A DNA stretch of 64,000 bases from positions 19,484-83,483 of the forward strand of contig CALCCD010000127.1 in NCBI GenBank assembly GCA_937899645.1. Direction: 5' to 3'. The DNA is from an uncultured cyanobacterium. GTDB taxonomy: Bacteria > Cyanobacteriota > Cyanobacteriia > Cyanobacteriales > Geitlerinemataceae. The notes below the pieces were generated by a model that saw only the letters and a list, made by a program, of their open reading frames with translations, did no database searches and was not told the DNA's origin. Positions 37,847 to 47,471 of this stretch are shown here, piece after piece (positions within the stretch are counted from its first letter, which is position 1; each line of letters starts with the position of its first letter). The translations under genes and the position numbers were made by a program.

Positions 37847-38932
37847 TTATAGGGTCTGGGCTTCGCGCGCTTGTGGGGTGGGTGCCTGCTGCGCGATCGC
37901 ACAAAGGACGGTGAGCGCCGCGCCGTGGGCGGGTGACGATCGCGGCCATACCAGCGTTGCGCCGGGGAACTGCGACCGCAGCGCTCCCCGCACCCGTTCG
38001 CGAAAGCCCGCCTGCGACTGCCATACGCCGCCGATCGTCACCACTTCGGGGGTATCAGTGGGCGCAAATAGCTGCCCCGCGCAGCTACCGATCGCCCGTG
38101 CTAGCTCGTCGGCTCCCACCTCGATGATGTTCCGAGCGACCGGATCGCCGTCGGCAGCGACGCGATCGACGATCGTCGCGAGTGCCGCGATGTCGCGTAC
38201 GGGCAAGTTTTGGCGATAAACGGCGATCGCGAGGTCTCGCGGCGATCGCGCCTGAAAGTGCTCCGAAAATTCTGCTAGAAGCCGGGTCGGTGCGCCGCGT
38301 CCGTCTGACGCCTGGAGCGCTGCCTGAAGCCCCCGCCGCGCTAGATCGTAGCCGCTGCCCTCATCGCCGAGTAGGTAGCCCCAGCCGCCGACCCGCGCCG
38401 TGCTGCCATTGTCGTTGCGCCCGAAAACGATCGAGCCCGTCCCCGCGATCGCGGCGATACCCGCGACTGCGATGCGATCGTCAGCATTGAGGATGCCGCC
38501 GGTCAGGGCGATCGCGCAATCGTGGTCGATGTAGACCCGCTCGCGATCGTCGTCGTGGAATTGCCACGGGCAGTCGCCGACTCGTTCGGCGATGTATTCC
38601 GCGACCCAGCCCCGAACCACAGCCACATCTTCGCGCGAGCCGATGCCCGCCAAGCCCAAACCGATACCCTCGATCGCGAGCTTGCCGTCGCAGTTTTGTC
38701 TCGCCGCTGCGATCGCCCGCTCGATCGCCAGCCGCACGTTGGCTTGGGCGATGTCTGCACCGACGGCGTGATAGTTCGAGGCGTGACTTTGGGCGCTGGC
38801 GAGCGTCGCACCCGATCGCGCCAGCACCACGCAGGCCGTTTTCGTCCCGCCTCCATCAATGCCCAGCACGCAGGGCAGCAGGCTCGCTTCTCGGCTTTGG
38901 CTCGTTCGGGTGTTTCGCTCTGCGCTTGTCAT
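37847..38932 (-). CDS. N-acetylglucosamine kinase-like ATPase (BadF/BadG family)
   Basis: About 361 residues from the ATG at 38932 (MTSAERNTRTSQSRE). An ASKHA-fold sugar kinase: phosphate-1 loop VLGIDGGGTKTACVVL, GLGLAGIGSRED, IAAIAGTGSIVFG and VGGWGYLLGDEGSGYDLARR. The closest named activity is GlcNAc kinase, plausible for peptidoglycan or sugar recycling, but the substrate is inferred. It lies upstream of the kinase gene on the same strand, only 44 bp apart, so cotranscription is possible. Confidence 0.88.
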   Translation of the reverse strand: MTSAERNTRTSQSREASLLPCVLGIDGGGTKTACVVLARSGATLASAQSHASNYHAVGADIAQANVRLAIERAIAAARQNCDGKLAIEGIGLGLAGIGSREDVAVVRGWVAEYIAERVGDCPWQFHDDDRERVYIDHDCAIALTGGILNADDRIAVAGIAAIAGTGSIVFGRNDNGSTARVGGWGYLLGDEGSGYDLARRGLQAALQASDGRGAPTRLLAEFSEHFQARSPRDLAIAVYRQNLPVRDIAALATIVDRVAADGDPVARNIIEVGADELARAIGSCAGQLFAPTDTPEVVTIGGVWQSQAGFRERVRGALRSQFPGATLVWPRSSPAHGAALTVLCAIAQQAPTPQAREAQTL

Positions 38933-39125
38933 TCGGAAAAAAGCGGCTCGATCGGGACAGGCACAGTGTGACTCACGCTGGTCACAATATGGCGATCGCC
39001 CGCCAAAATGAGGCTCGATTGTTTGCCCGAGATTTGCCACCGCCCCTTGCACCTCACGCGACGTCAGGATCTACCATCCAAGCCATCGACTGTAATTCAC
39101 GGATAAATCGAAGCGAGTACGATCG

Positions 39126-40408
39126 ATGTCTAATTTGCTCAAAATCGGCGAACTGGCAAAAAAACAGGGCTCTCGATTCGGACATTGCACTATTACGACG
39201 AAATTGGGCTGCTGGTGCCGTCTCGTCGCACGAAGGCCGACCATCGTCTGTATGGCGATCGAGAGATCATTCGGCTTCAGCAGATTCTCTCGTTGCGGCA
39301 ATTGGGCTTGTCCCTGAGCGAAATTCAAAACTGTTTAGCAAGCCCCGAATTTTCCTTGCCCCAGGCGATCGACCTGCATCTCGCGCGCCTGAAGGAGCAG
39401 ATGGCGGTATCGCGATCGCTCTTCACCAAGCTCAGTAAGCTGGCTCGACAGCTCCAAGCCTCTCAGTCCGTTGCAGTTGAAGACCTCATCGCCACCATGG
39501 AGACCATCACCATGACCCAGCAGTATCTGACCCAAGAACAGCACGACTTATACCAAAACGGAAAAGTCTAGCTACAGATGAAAGTTGCTCGTGAGTATGA
39601 AGCCTCAACTTCGTCCAGCCCTTGCTCAGCCAATCTGTAGCTCCAGTTTAGAAATTTGGTATTACTCGAAGCTCGACTCCAGCAAGGAGACGCCGAATGG
39701 CAGCATTTCCTGACCCAAGCGCGATCGCATCTCGCTGAGGGACGCGACCTCAACGATCCGGAAGTGCAACAAATGGCGTGGCGGTGGCGAACCAGCATTC
39801 TCGGGTTTGTCGGTGGCGACCTACAGCTCTATGAAGCCCTGACTCAGCTTTACCAGCAAGAAGGAGCCGAGGTGGCGAGCTGGGGCACGTTGGATGCGCC
39901 GACCTTGGAATACATTCTCAAAGCGGTGGCGATGCTATCCGTGCGAGAAGAGCTGGTGGGTGTTGCGCTGGGTCGCTTAGCGCCAGACACCCATGCAGTG
40001 CTCGCCCAAGCCCAGGAAGCCACGCAAAAAAAGTTGCAGATTAACGACTTTTTGGGCACAGAAGGTCTGCTGCTGGGGCTGCTCGCTGTGGAGAGTGCGG
40101 CAGCTCGAGCTTTGGGGGAGCAAGGCGTGGATTTTGCCACAGCAGAGACCCTATTTCGTGACTGGTTAGCCGAGTGTGCGACGCAACCTGACGAAATCCC
40201 TGCCAAAATGCCGTTTACCCCTCGCGCCAATCGCGTATTGGAACTGGCGGCGGCGCAAGCGAAGCAGCAGGGCGGTGGCCAGATCGCTCCAGAACATTTG
40301 CTGCTCGGCATTTTGCAAGAAGGCGAAACCGACGGCGGCATGGCCATGCGGGTTTTGGAGGCGTGTCGTGTGGATTGCGAGCTTCTGAAGCAACAGATCG
40401 GGCTCTAG
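39126..40408 (+). pseudogene. MerR-TipAS-ClpN regulator, frameshifted and interrupted
   Basis: One regulator appears to be split. Frame 1 from the ATG at 39126 encodes MSNLLKIGELAKK, then runs out after an A7 run (39158-39164). A -1 shift there (equivalent to one extra A) restores GLSIRTLHYYDEIGLLVP, the MerR HTH, and a coiled coil to a TAG at 39569. The same frame resumes after a second TAG at 39638 with VLLEARLQQGDAEWQHFL, a TipAS drug-binding-type domain, and then two Clp N-like repeats (FTPRANRVLELAAAQAKQQG and APEHLLLGILQEGE). It could be a pseudogene, recoding, or sequencing error in the A-run. Confidence 0.85.
39570..39642. mobile_element. 73-bp element with 10-bp perfect inverted ends (MITE-like)
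   Basis: Ends AGCTACAGAT (39570-39579) and ATCTGTAGCT (39633-39642) are exact inverted complements, and they enclose the stretch that carries both stop codons breaking the regulator gene. It lies exactly at the boundary between the MerR coiled coil and the TipAS domain. No clear target-site duplication was seen. A non-mobile stem-loop separating two cistrons is the alternative. Confidence 0.5.
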
Positions 40409-40488
40409 AAGGTAAGAATTTTGCGGCGAGCCTCACGCCACGGGGTCATTTATTGTTTTGCGAACCCCGCCCGATCGCATTGCCCAAA

Positions 40489-41889
40489 CTAAACCGCCGA
40501 ATCGCCGCCGACCACGACATTGCGAATCCGCAGGCTCGGCCCGCCGCAGCCCACCGGCAGGCCGTTTTGTCCGCCCTTGCCGCAGCCACCCGACTCGTCC
40601 CACTCGAAGTCATCGCCGATCGCCTCGATATCCGCCAGCGTCCGAAACACGTTCCCCGACAGCGTCACGTCGCGCACCGGTTCCGCCAGCTCGCCGTTGC
40701 GAATCCTCCAGGCTTCCCCGGCACGAAACGTAAACATCTCGCCGTTGGTCATGCCGCCCAGCCAGTTGCGAGCGTAGATGCCGTCGTCGATGTCGTCGAA
40801 CAGCCGATCGACCGGCGTGCTGCCGCGATCGATCCAGGTGTTGGTCATCCGCACGATCGGGCTGTGCTGATAGTTTAGGCAGCGCGCATTGCCCGTCGGC
40901 ACTTCATCCAGGCGTCCTGCCGTCTCGCGCGAATGCAGCCGCCCGACCAATCGTCCGTCTTCAATCAGCTGCGTCTTTGTTGCAGGCGTCCCTTCATCAT
41001 CGAAAAAGTAGCTGCCGCGATGACCGTCGGGCACTGCGCCGTCGAATATCTGCAAATCCTCACAGCCGAACTGCCGGCCATAGGTCATGACCTCTAGCAA
41101 ATCGGGATTTTCGTAGGCCATATCGGCTTCCGATAGGTGGCCGAACGCCTCGTGAACGAATAGGCCGGTCAAAATCGGATCGATCGCAACGGTGTAAATC
41201 CCACCCGCCACTGTCGGCAGTTCCAGCGCGTCCACCGCTCGCCGCGCCGCGCCGCTCACCTTCTCGTCCAACCCGAGGAGATCTTCGTAAGCTTGCCGCG
41301 AACCAACGGTTTCGCGCCCGGTTTGTACGGTGTCGCCGTTGCGCGCTGTCGCGCCGAACCGCATCTCCATATCCGTCCAGGACTGATCGACCCAAGTGCC
41401 TTCGGAGGTGGCGAGAACCGATCGCTGGGCCAGGTCGCTGTAGCGGACGGTGGTTGTGGCGATGCGACCATCAGTCTGGCGCAAAATTTCGGTGTAGCGA
41501 TCGCACAGTTCCTTCTTATCGCGCAGGGCGATGCAGCGCGGGTTAGAGCCCGACAGAGGCAGCGCGCAGGTGCGCTGGACGATCTCGATCGGCGCGAGCT
41601 GAGTCTCTTCGGAACCGACGGCGCGCGCGGCGACAATGGCTTCCTCGAGGCGCTGGGGCAGCAGCTCGGGGCGGTTGAAGCTAGCAAAGCCCCAGCCGCC
41701 CCGGTAGCAGGCGCGCACCTGCCCGCCAATAGAGACCTCTTCGCTCAGGGTTTCGACCTTTCGCGAGCGCAGAAAAATATTCGTCCCCTCCGATTCCTCG
41801 AGGCGAATCGCCAGGTAGTCAACGCGGGACTTGTGACGCGCAATTAACTCATCGAGTCGATCGCGGATGTCGGTTAGTAACGACGGCAT
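40489..41889 (-). CDS. tldD: TldD-type metalloprotease subunit
   Basis: About 466 residues from the ATG at 41889 (MPSLLTDIRDRLDEL). TldD/PmbA family proteins process peptide natural products and antitoxins, usually as a TldD-TldE heterodimer. The zinc motif HExxxH is intact in GLFVHEAFGHLSEAD. Other motifs: RSRKVETLSEEV, FFDDEGTPATKTQLIEDG, NARCLNYQHSPIVRMTNT and GCGKGGQNGLPVGCGGPS. The TldE/PmbA partner is not in the window. Confidence 0.93.
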   Translation of the reverse strand: MPSLLTDIRDRLDELIARHKSRVDYLAIRLEESEGTNIFLRSRKVETLSEEVSIGGQVRACYRGGWGFASFNRPELLPQRLEEAIVAARAVGSEETQLAPIEIVQRTCALPLSGSNPRCIALRDKKELCDRYTEILRQTDGRIATTTVRYSDLAQRSVLATSEGTWVDQSWTDMEMRFGATARNGDTVQTGRETVGSRQAYEDLLGLDEKVSGAARRAVDALELPTVAGGIYTVAIDPILTGLFVHEAFGHLSEADMAYENPDLLEVMTYGRQFGCEDLQIFDGAVPDGHRGSYFFDDEGTPATKTQLIEDGRLVGRLHSRETAGRLDEVPTGNARCLNYQHSPIVRMTNTWIDRGSTPVDRLFDDIDDGIYARNWLGGMTNGEMFTFRAGEAWRIRNGELAEPVRDVTLSGNVFRTLADIEAIGDDFEWDESGGCGKGGQNGLPVGCGGPSLRIRNVVVGGDSAV

Positions 41890-42141
41890 GGGACAAGGCG
41901 TCGCGATCGACGCGAGGCAGGTCGCTATTTGGAGATCGATTGTAGTGGATGGCGTACGAGCCCGCACGCCAGAGCTTGACGTGAAACCGAACCGCCCGCG
42001 CCCTTTGCTCGAGTCATCCAAATTGGCTATTATGAGACCGATGGTTTAGATAGTGTCAAAAAACTTAAAGAGACGTGGCGGGTTGTTGCGTTGTTTTTAG
42101 CCATCTAATCTAGTGCCCCATCCGGAGAAATCGAGCGATCT

Positions 42142-42276
42142 ATGGACTTCATCGATAACATTTTGGACAAGCTTGGCGAATGGCTACAGCGCGCACTCGA
42201 TACGCTGCTCGGTCCTTCGGCAGAGCCCGAACCCGAGGCGATTCCCATTCCGGTCGATAACCGCCAGGGCCGCTAG
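42142..42276 (+). CDS. 44-residue acidic microprotein
   Basis: Starts at the ATG at 42142: MDFIDNILDKLGEWLQRALD, then TLLGPSAEPEPEAIPIPVDN and RQGR. An amphipathic helix of about 22 residues precedes a Pro/Glu-rich tail. It resembles a short protein I have seen in several cyanobacterial genomes, but I know no function. It has a GGAG about 17 nt upstream. It precedes aroQ by 40 bp. Confidence 0.72.
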   Translation: MDFIDNILDKLGEWLQRALDTLLGPSAEPEPEAIPIPVDNRQGR

Positions 42277-42315
42277 GTTACCTGACGCCGCTCGACGTTT
42301 CGCAGCGTTCCCAAT

Positions 42316-42807
42316 TTGGAATCTTCAGTTTCCCGCAGCCGTCAGCTCAGTGTGCTCGTGCTGCACGGCCCCAACTTAAATTTGCTCGGTCGGCGCGAAC
42401 CGGAAATTTACGGCAGTGTCAGTCTCGAGGCCATTAACCAGAAGCTTCGTCAGCTTGCGGAGGCACAGAATGCCCGCGTGACAACGCTTCAGTCAAATCA
42501 CGAGGGCACTTTAGTTGATGCCATACAGGATGCTTTCGGGGTTCACGACGGCTTGGCGATTAACCCGGCGGCCTACACCCACACCAGTGTTGCCATTCGC
42601 GACGCGATCGCCGCGATCGAAATTCCTACCGTGGAAGTACACTTGAGCAACATCCACCAGCGCGAGCCCTTCCGCCATCACTCATACATCGCTCCCGTAG
42701 CGATCGGTCAGATCTGTGGCTTTGGCGCTCGCAGCTACACGCTCGGCTTACAGGCGCTGCTCGACTGGCTGCGCGCCCGGGATTCCCGCACGGCACAAGC
42801 TGAGTAG
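42316..42807 (+). CDS. aroQ: 3-dehydroquinate dehydratase type II
   Basis: About 163 residues, starting at a TTG at 42316 (an internal GTG start is possible). A shikimate pathway enzyme. Motifs: [21 protein letters not shown] (with the catalytic Tyr), [36 protein letters not shown] and [20 protein letters not shown]. Full length. Confidence 0.95.
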   Translation: MESSVSRSRQLSVLVLHGPNLNLLGRREPEIYGSVSLEAINQKLRQLAEAQNARVTTLQSNHEGTLVDAIQDAFGVHDGLAINPAAYTHTSVAIRDAIAAIEIPTVEVHLSNIHQREPFRHHSYIAPVAIGQICGFGARSYTLGLQALLDWLRARDSRTAQAE

Positions 42808-42912
42808 CGCACACCGAACGATTGTCTCTTCGGTCGCCCGTCCGCCTGCAATCGCGCTCGATCGCGCGGCAACTGTTGCTCGCTGCCGTCCGTCTGTCTC
42901 TCACCATCTACT

Positions 42913-43716
42913 GTGCTAGTTGCAACGCTTTACGATCGCCTACTGGGGATGAGTTCCGGTTTGGTAGGGAAAACGCTACCAGACAGCCAAATTGATGTCG
43001 GCGTCCGAGACCGGCTGCGAAACTGGGTGCAGGTGACGATCGAACTCCGCCGAGCACTGCAATCAGCTGGCGATGCGACGACTCGGGCCGAGCTGGTACG
43101 TTCGGCGATCGCGCACGAGTCTAACCGCGCGCTGTCCCTGTCCGAGCGAGCGATCGCTTTGTCAGTCGGTACTTTTTACTGGTGCGATCGCGACGATATT
43201 TTAGGCGTCTGGTGCGAGACTCTCAGCCTTGGCCTCGATGCCGAGACCCGGTGGGGCATGGGTCTGTTCGCAGCTGTTCTGCGCAGTTTCCTACAGGAGC
43301 CGCCGGGGAGAACCGTTTGGTTACCCCTAAAGCGCACGACGACGATTGCCGCCCTCGAGGCTTTCTCACCGGAAGCGCGCCGCGAGATTCAGAAAGCAAG
43401 GCTGGCGCTGGTTCCCGACGGCGAAATGTTCCGAGCCGCCACGGCGATCGCCTGCCAGCTTCCCTGGTACAGTTCGGCCTGCCACCTCGCCAACCGCCAC
43501 GCTCAGCCGCGCGAAGCTTGCCGCATTGTCGGCGCACTCCACGGGGCCGCTTTTGGGACGATCGCGTTCCAAGAGCCCCAGCGCGCCAACCGCCGGAGCT
43601 GCGGCGACAGCACCCTCGATATCGAGCTCGCACCGCTGTGGAGTGCCTGGACGGGGGCACACGGCAGCGCAGCAACGATCTCTCCGGTTGCCGCCAACGG
43701 CTCGCCCTCCAAGTAA
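42913..43716 (+). CDS. Conserved hypothetical, possibly ADP-ribosylglycohydrolase-like
   Basis: About 267 residues; GTG start at 42913 (an ATG at 42949 is possible). The sequence is largely helical. The segment ACRIVGALHGAAFGTIAF resembles the glycine-rich turns of ADP-ribosylglycohydrolase-fold proteins, and LSERAIALSVGTFYWCDR fits a helical bundle. None of the Mg-binding Asp motifs of that family is clear, so I make no activity claim. Same strand as aroQ, about 100 bp downstream. Confidence 0.7.
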   Translation: MLVATLYDRLLGMSSGLVGKTLPDSQIDVGVRDRLRNWVQVTIELRRALQSAGDATTRAELVRSAIAHESNRALSLSERAIALSVGTFYWCDRDDILGVWCETLSLGLDAETRWGMGLFAAVLRSFLQEPPGRTVWLPLKRTTTIAALEAFSPEARREIQKARLALVPDGEMFRAATAIACQLPWYSSACHLANRHAQPREACRIVGALHGAAFGTIAFQEPQRANRRSCGDSTLDIELAPLWSAWTGAHGSAATISPVAANGSPSK

Positions 43717-43729
43717 AGCTCGTTCCCGC

Positions 43730-45355
43730 TCAGTCTTCAGCGCCTTTCGGTTCGTCGATCGCAGCAAACACCCGACGCTGCTCGAACACATCGAGCAAGT
43801 CGCCGCGAATCTTAAAGTTATCAGCTTCGTGGCGCATAATTCTAAACGCATCTTCGAGCGGCAGGCTGGACTTGTAAGGGCGATCGCCCGCCGTCAGCGC
43901 ATCGAAGACATCGCATACAGACATCATCTGGGCCTGGAGCGGGATTTGCTCCTGCTTGAGGCCGCGCGGGTAGCCCGAGCCGTCGAGCTTTTCGTGATGA
44001 GCGTAGGCGATCTCGGGGATATTAGCGAGATCTTTCGTCCAGGGAATTTGCTTGAGGAAATGGAACGAGTGCGTGACATGGGCCTCGATCGCGCGCCGCT
44101 CCGGTTCGGTAAGGTTGCCGTGGACGATCAGCAGCGACGTCAAGTCCTCTTCCGAGATGAGCGGCACTTCGCGATTGTTGAGATCGCGATACCGGTAGGC
44201 ATGCATGGCGCGCAGTTGGGCGATCGTCGCTTCGTCGAGTACCTGGGGCAAGTTGGCCCGCTCGATCGCCTGCCAATACTCCTCTAGCTCGACTAGAGAC
44301 TCCTCTAGCTGGCGATCGAACCGCGCGATCGCCTCGCAGTTCTCGCAGGGCTCGCCGTCCGGATGCTCGTCCAGGTGTTGCGGATGCTCGACCAAATAGC
44401 GGTACTTCTGCTGGGCGCACTCGAACTCGAGGGTGCGGCGAGCAAATCCGAAGCGCTGCTCGAGAACGCCGAGACGTCCGGGATGTAGCTTGTTCCGTTT
44501 GACCAAAATCGCTTCTGGAACGCCGATCTTGCCAAAATCGTGCAGCAGGGAAGCGTAGCGAATTTCTTTAAGCTGCGGACGGGTGAAGTGAGTATCGCGC
44601 AGAATACCGCGCTCGATGCTGTTAATTTCCTCTGCAAGACGAACGGTCAGCAGAGCCACGCGCTCGGAGTGGCCGGACGTGCTCGGGTCGCGCGCCTCGA
44701 TTACGCCGATCGAGGACGTGACGAATCCCTCGAACAGGTTTTCGATATCTTCTAGAAGGCTCTGACGTTCGATCGACAGCCCCGCCTGACTGGCCAGCAG
44801 CAGCGCGAGGCGCTCCTCCATCGTCGTATAGGCCAGGGTCTCATCTAAGAGGTTATCCGGCGTCAGCAGCGTCTTCGAGCTTTGCTTGCGGTTGATCAGC
44901 TGCAGCACGCCCAGCGTGCCGCCCTCGCGATCCTGCATCGGCACGACCAGCACCGATCGCGTGTAGTAGCCGATATCGAGATCGAAGTTGCGATTCAGGC
45001 GATAGGGAACGTCGGGTGACGAGTCGTAGGCGTCAGTAAGGTTGAGCGTCTCACCTGTAATCGCCACGTATCCCGCCAGGCTGTCGCGCGTCAGCGGAAT
45101 CGCGAACTCCTCAAAGGAAATATCGGGCCGCGAGGCATTTTGCGCGGTCTTAAACAACAGCTTGTCGAAGCCATCGCTGCGATCGACCAGATAAATGCTG
45201 CCCGCATCGCTATTGGTGAGCGCGCGGCTTTTCGTCAGGATCAGTTCCAGCAGCTCCTCGAGGTCGAAGCTGCCAGACAGGGCTGCCGCGACTTCTAGAA
45301 ACTGCTCGATCGGCTCGATCGACTCCTCCGACGACAGCTTTAACGGATCGACCAT
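43730..45355 (-). CDS. GAF and HD-GYP domain phosphohydrolase
   Basis: About 541 residues from the ATG at 45355 (MVDPLKLSSEESIEP). An N-terminal GAF domain (LTNSDAGSIYLVDRSDG onwards) precedes an HD-GYP catalytic domain: SGHSERVALLTVRLAEE, LLHDFGKIGVPEAIL and HHEKLDGSGYPRGL, all intact. A long insertion lies between the HD and GYP parts (DEHPDGEPCENCEAIAR). HD-GYP proteins typically hydrolyse c-di-GMP, so this is a candidate light- or redox-modulated turnover enzyme. Confidence 0.92.
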   Translation of the reverse strand: MVDPLKLSSEESIEPIEQFLEVAAALSGSFDLEELLELILTKSRALTNSDAGSIYLVDRSDGFDKLLFKTAQNASRPDISFEEFAIPLTRDSLAGYVAITGETLNLTDAYDSSPDVPYRLNRNFDLDIGYYTRSVLVVPMQDREGGTLGVLQLINRKQSSKTLLTPDNLLDETLAYTTMEERLALLLASQAGLSIERQSLLEDIENLFEGFVTSSIGVIEARDPSTSGHSERVALLTVRLAEEINSIERGILRDTHFTRPQLKEIRYASLLHDFGKIGVPEAILVKRNKLHPGRLGVLEQRFGFARRTLEFECAQQKYRYLVEHPQHLDEHPDGEPCENCEAIARFDRQLEESLVELEEYWQAIERANLPQVLDEATIAQLRAMHAYRYRDLNNREVPLISEEDLTSLLIVHGNLTEPERRAIEAHVTHSFHFLKQIPWTKDLANIPEIAYAHHEKLDGSGYPRGLKQEQIPLQAQMMSVCDVFDALTAGDRPYKSSLPLEDAFRIMRHEADNFKIRGDLLDVFEQRRVFAAIDEPKGAED

Positions 45356-45408
45356 AATCGACTCGGGTTGGGTAGACGATCGTTGGCAGAACGCCACGAT
45401 TCGTAGCT

Positions 45409-45687
45409 TTATAGCCCGGAGAGAACCTTCGCAAGGGCAAAGTCGTTTGCCGTCAGTCCTCCGGCGTCGTGGGTCGTCAGCGCAACGGTGACCTTATTGT
45501 AAGAAATACTGAGGTCGGGGTGGTGTCCGGCGCGCTCGGCAGGCTCGACCAGACGGTTGACGAAGTCGATCGCCGCAATGAAGTCTTTAAAGACGAACTG
45601 GCGCTCGATGCGCTCGCCGACGCGCGACCACTCGGGCACGACAGCGAGCTGCATCTCGATCTCGGCGGCATTCAGGCGGGACGGCAT
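45409..45687 (-). CDS. 4a-hydroxytetrahydrobiopterin dehydratase
   Basis: A 92-residue protein from the ATG at 45687 (MPSRLNAAEIEMQLA). The family fold and active-site motif are visible: WSRVGERIERQFVFKDF, AERAGHHPDLSISYNKVTVA and THDAGGLTANDFALA (His-His-Pro-Asp). In cyanobacteria, which lack phenylalanine hydroxylase in most cases, the role may be pterin recycling or a regulatory one. It sits immediately upstream of the HD-GYP gene, same strand. Confidence 0.93.
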   Translation of the reverse strand: MPSRLNAAEIEMQLAVVPEWSRVGERIERQFVFKDFIAAIDFVNRLVEPAERAGHHPDLSISYNKVTVALTTHDAGGLTANDFALAKVLSGL

Positions 45688-45840
45688 CGTTATCTCAGCA
45701 GTAAGTGGACTGGTCTCAAGATAGACGCTCGCGCGACGTTTGGCGATCGAGCTTCCCTTCAGATTCGCTGTGATTGCCACGTGGTAACGGCGCACAGCAG
45801 TGCGTCGCTATCAGACATAAAATTCGGCCTCGGTGCAGCA

Positions 45841-47349
45841 CTAACTCATTCGATAGCCGAACTTCGTCGGATCGACTTCCGAGAGGTCGATGTCGCCCAA
45901 GCCCAGCTCCGCCCAGCGCTGCGTCACCTGCGCCGCCACATCCGGGTCGGACTCCAGCGGTTCGCCCCACTCGTGGTCGGTCTCCGGCGGAATTTTTGTC
46001 GTTGCATCGATGCCCATGCGTCCGCCGAGGCCAATCTTCTCGCTGGCGAAATCGAGCGTGTCGAACGGCGTATCCGGCAGGATAAAGACATCGCGCGCCG
46101 GATCGACCTTCGAGGAAATCGCCCAGACCACCTGACGCGGATCGCGAATGTCGATCGCCTTATCCACGACAATCACGAACTTCGTATAGGTGAACTGCGG
46201 CAGCGCACTCCAGAACGCCAGCGCCGCCCGCCGCGCCTGTCCGGGATAGGCTTTATCGATCGAGATAATCGCCGCCTTGTAGCTCAGCGCCTCCATCGGC
46301 AGGAAGAAATCGACGATTTCGCTGACCTGCTGGCGCAAAATTGGCGTGTAGACGCGGTTGAGCGCGATCGCCATCATTGCCTCTTCCTTCGGCGGACGCC
46401 CGCTGAACGTCGTTAGGTAGATCGGATCTTTGCGGTGGGTCATGCAGTGGAAGCGCACTAGCGGCGAATCTTCGACGCCGCCGTAGTAGCCCATATGGTC
46501 GCCGCAGGGGCCGTCGGGCAGCATCTCGCCGGGGGTAATCGTGCCCTCGAGGATGATTTCAGCCTGCGCTGGGACTTCCAAATCGACCGTCTTGCACTTG
46601 GCGAGATGCACGCCCGCGCCGCCGTAGAGCCCCGCAAACAACCACTCGGACAGCTCCACCGGAATCGGCGTCGCCGCCGCCATCAGTAACAGCGGGTCGA
46701 TGCCCATCGCGATCGCCACCTCCAGCTTTTTGCCGCGCTCGGCAGCTTTGCGCAAGTGCCGCGCACCGCCGCGCACCGACAGCCAGTGGACGGTCATCGT
46801 ATTTTTCGACTGCAATTGCAGACGGTAGACCCCGACGTTCGGCGTGCCGGTCTCGCAGTCTTTCGTGATCACCAGCCCCAGCGTGACGATCTTGCCCGCA
46901 TCGCCGGGGTAGGGACGGATCATCGGGATGTCGTTGAGGTCGAGTTTGTCACCTTTGATGACGACCTGGTGGCAGGGCGGCAGGAAGTCGCGCAGCGGCT
47001 TAGCCTTGACCACGTCGAACAGCACCTTGCCGAACTCGATCGCCTGGGAAATTTTCTTCGGCGGTTTCGGCTGCTGGAGCATCCCCAGCTTCTTGCCCAG
47101 CTCCTCGAGTTCCTCGGGCTTCTCCATATTCATCGCCCAGCAGATGCGCTCCTCGGTTCCCATCAGGTTGACCGCGACGGGAAATTTCGCGCCCTTAACG
47201 TTCTCGAACAGCAGCCCCGGCCCGCCGACGCGCAGCATCCGGTTGCAAATTTCCGCGATTTCCAGGTCGGGATCGACGGGGGCGCTGATGCGGCAGAGCT
47301 GGCCGCGCTCTTCGAGAAGGTTGATAAATCCCCGCAGGTCTCTGGGCAT
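45841..47349 (-). CDS. ubiD: UbiD family decarboxylase
   Basis: A 502-residue prenylated-FMN-dependent decarboxylase, starting MPRDLRGFINLLEERGQ. In cyanobacteria, UbiD is thought to act on the 4-hydroxy-3-solanesylbenzoate intermediate of plastoquinone synthesis. Motifs: ITKDCETGTPNVGVYRLQ, GADPLL-type GIDPLLLMAAATPIPVE, DGPCGDHMGYYGG and KFVIVVDKAIDIRDPRQV. Full length. Confidence 0.93.
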   Translation of the reverse strand: MPRDLRGFINLLEERGQLCRISAPVDPDLEIAEICNRMLRVGGPGLLFENVKGAKFPVAVNLMGTEERICWAMNMEKPEELEELGKKLGMLQQPKPPKKISQAIEFGKVLFDVVKAKPLRDFLPPCHQVVIKGDKLDLNDIPMIRPYPGDAGKIVTLGLVITKDCETGTPNVGVYRLQLQSKNTMTVHWLSVRGGARHLRKAAERGKKLEVAIAMGIDPLLLMAAATPIPVELSEWLFAGLYGGAGVHLAKCKTVDLEVPAQAEIILEGTITPGEMLPDGPCGDHMGYYGGVEDSPLVRFHCMTHRKDPIYLTTFSGRPPKEEAMMAIALNRVYTPILRQQVSEIVDFFLPMEALSYKAAIISIDKAYPGQARRAALAFWSALPQFTYTKFVIVVDKAIDIRDPRQVVWAISSKVDPARDVFILPDTPFDTLDFASEKIGLGGRMGIDATTKIPPETDHEWGEPLESDPDVAAQVTQRWAELGLGDIDLSEVDPTKFGYRMS

Positions 47350-47471
47350 GGTGCTGTTTACATTTCTTTACGCAGTCTTCATTATGACGCGCTGACGCAA
47401 TCCGGGGAAAATAACGGCCTATCGTTCCTGCGCTCTGCGTGCCTCCACCGACGCTCTGCGTCGCGAACCCG

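Noticed and set aside
38964..38990. TGTGA...TCACA palindrome resembling a CRP site
   Set aside because: The half-sites are separated by 10 nt rather than the 6 nt of CRP sites.
45469..46416. Plus-strand frame of about 315 codons
   Set aside because: Opposite strand of the pterin dehydratase and ubiD genes.
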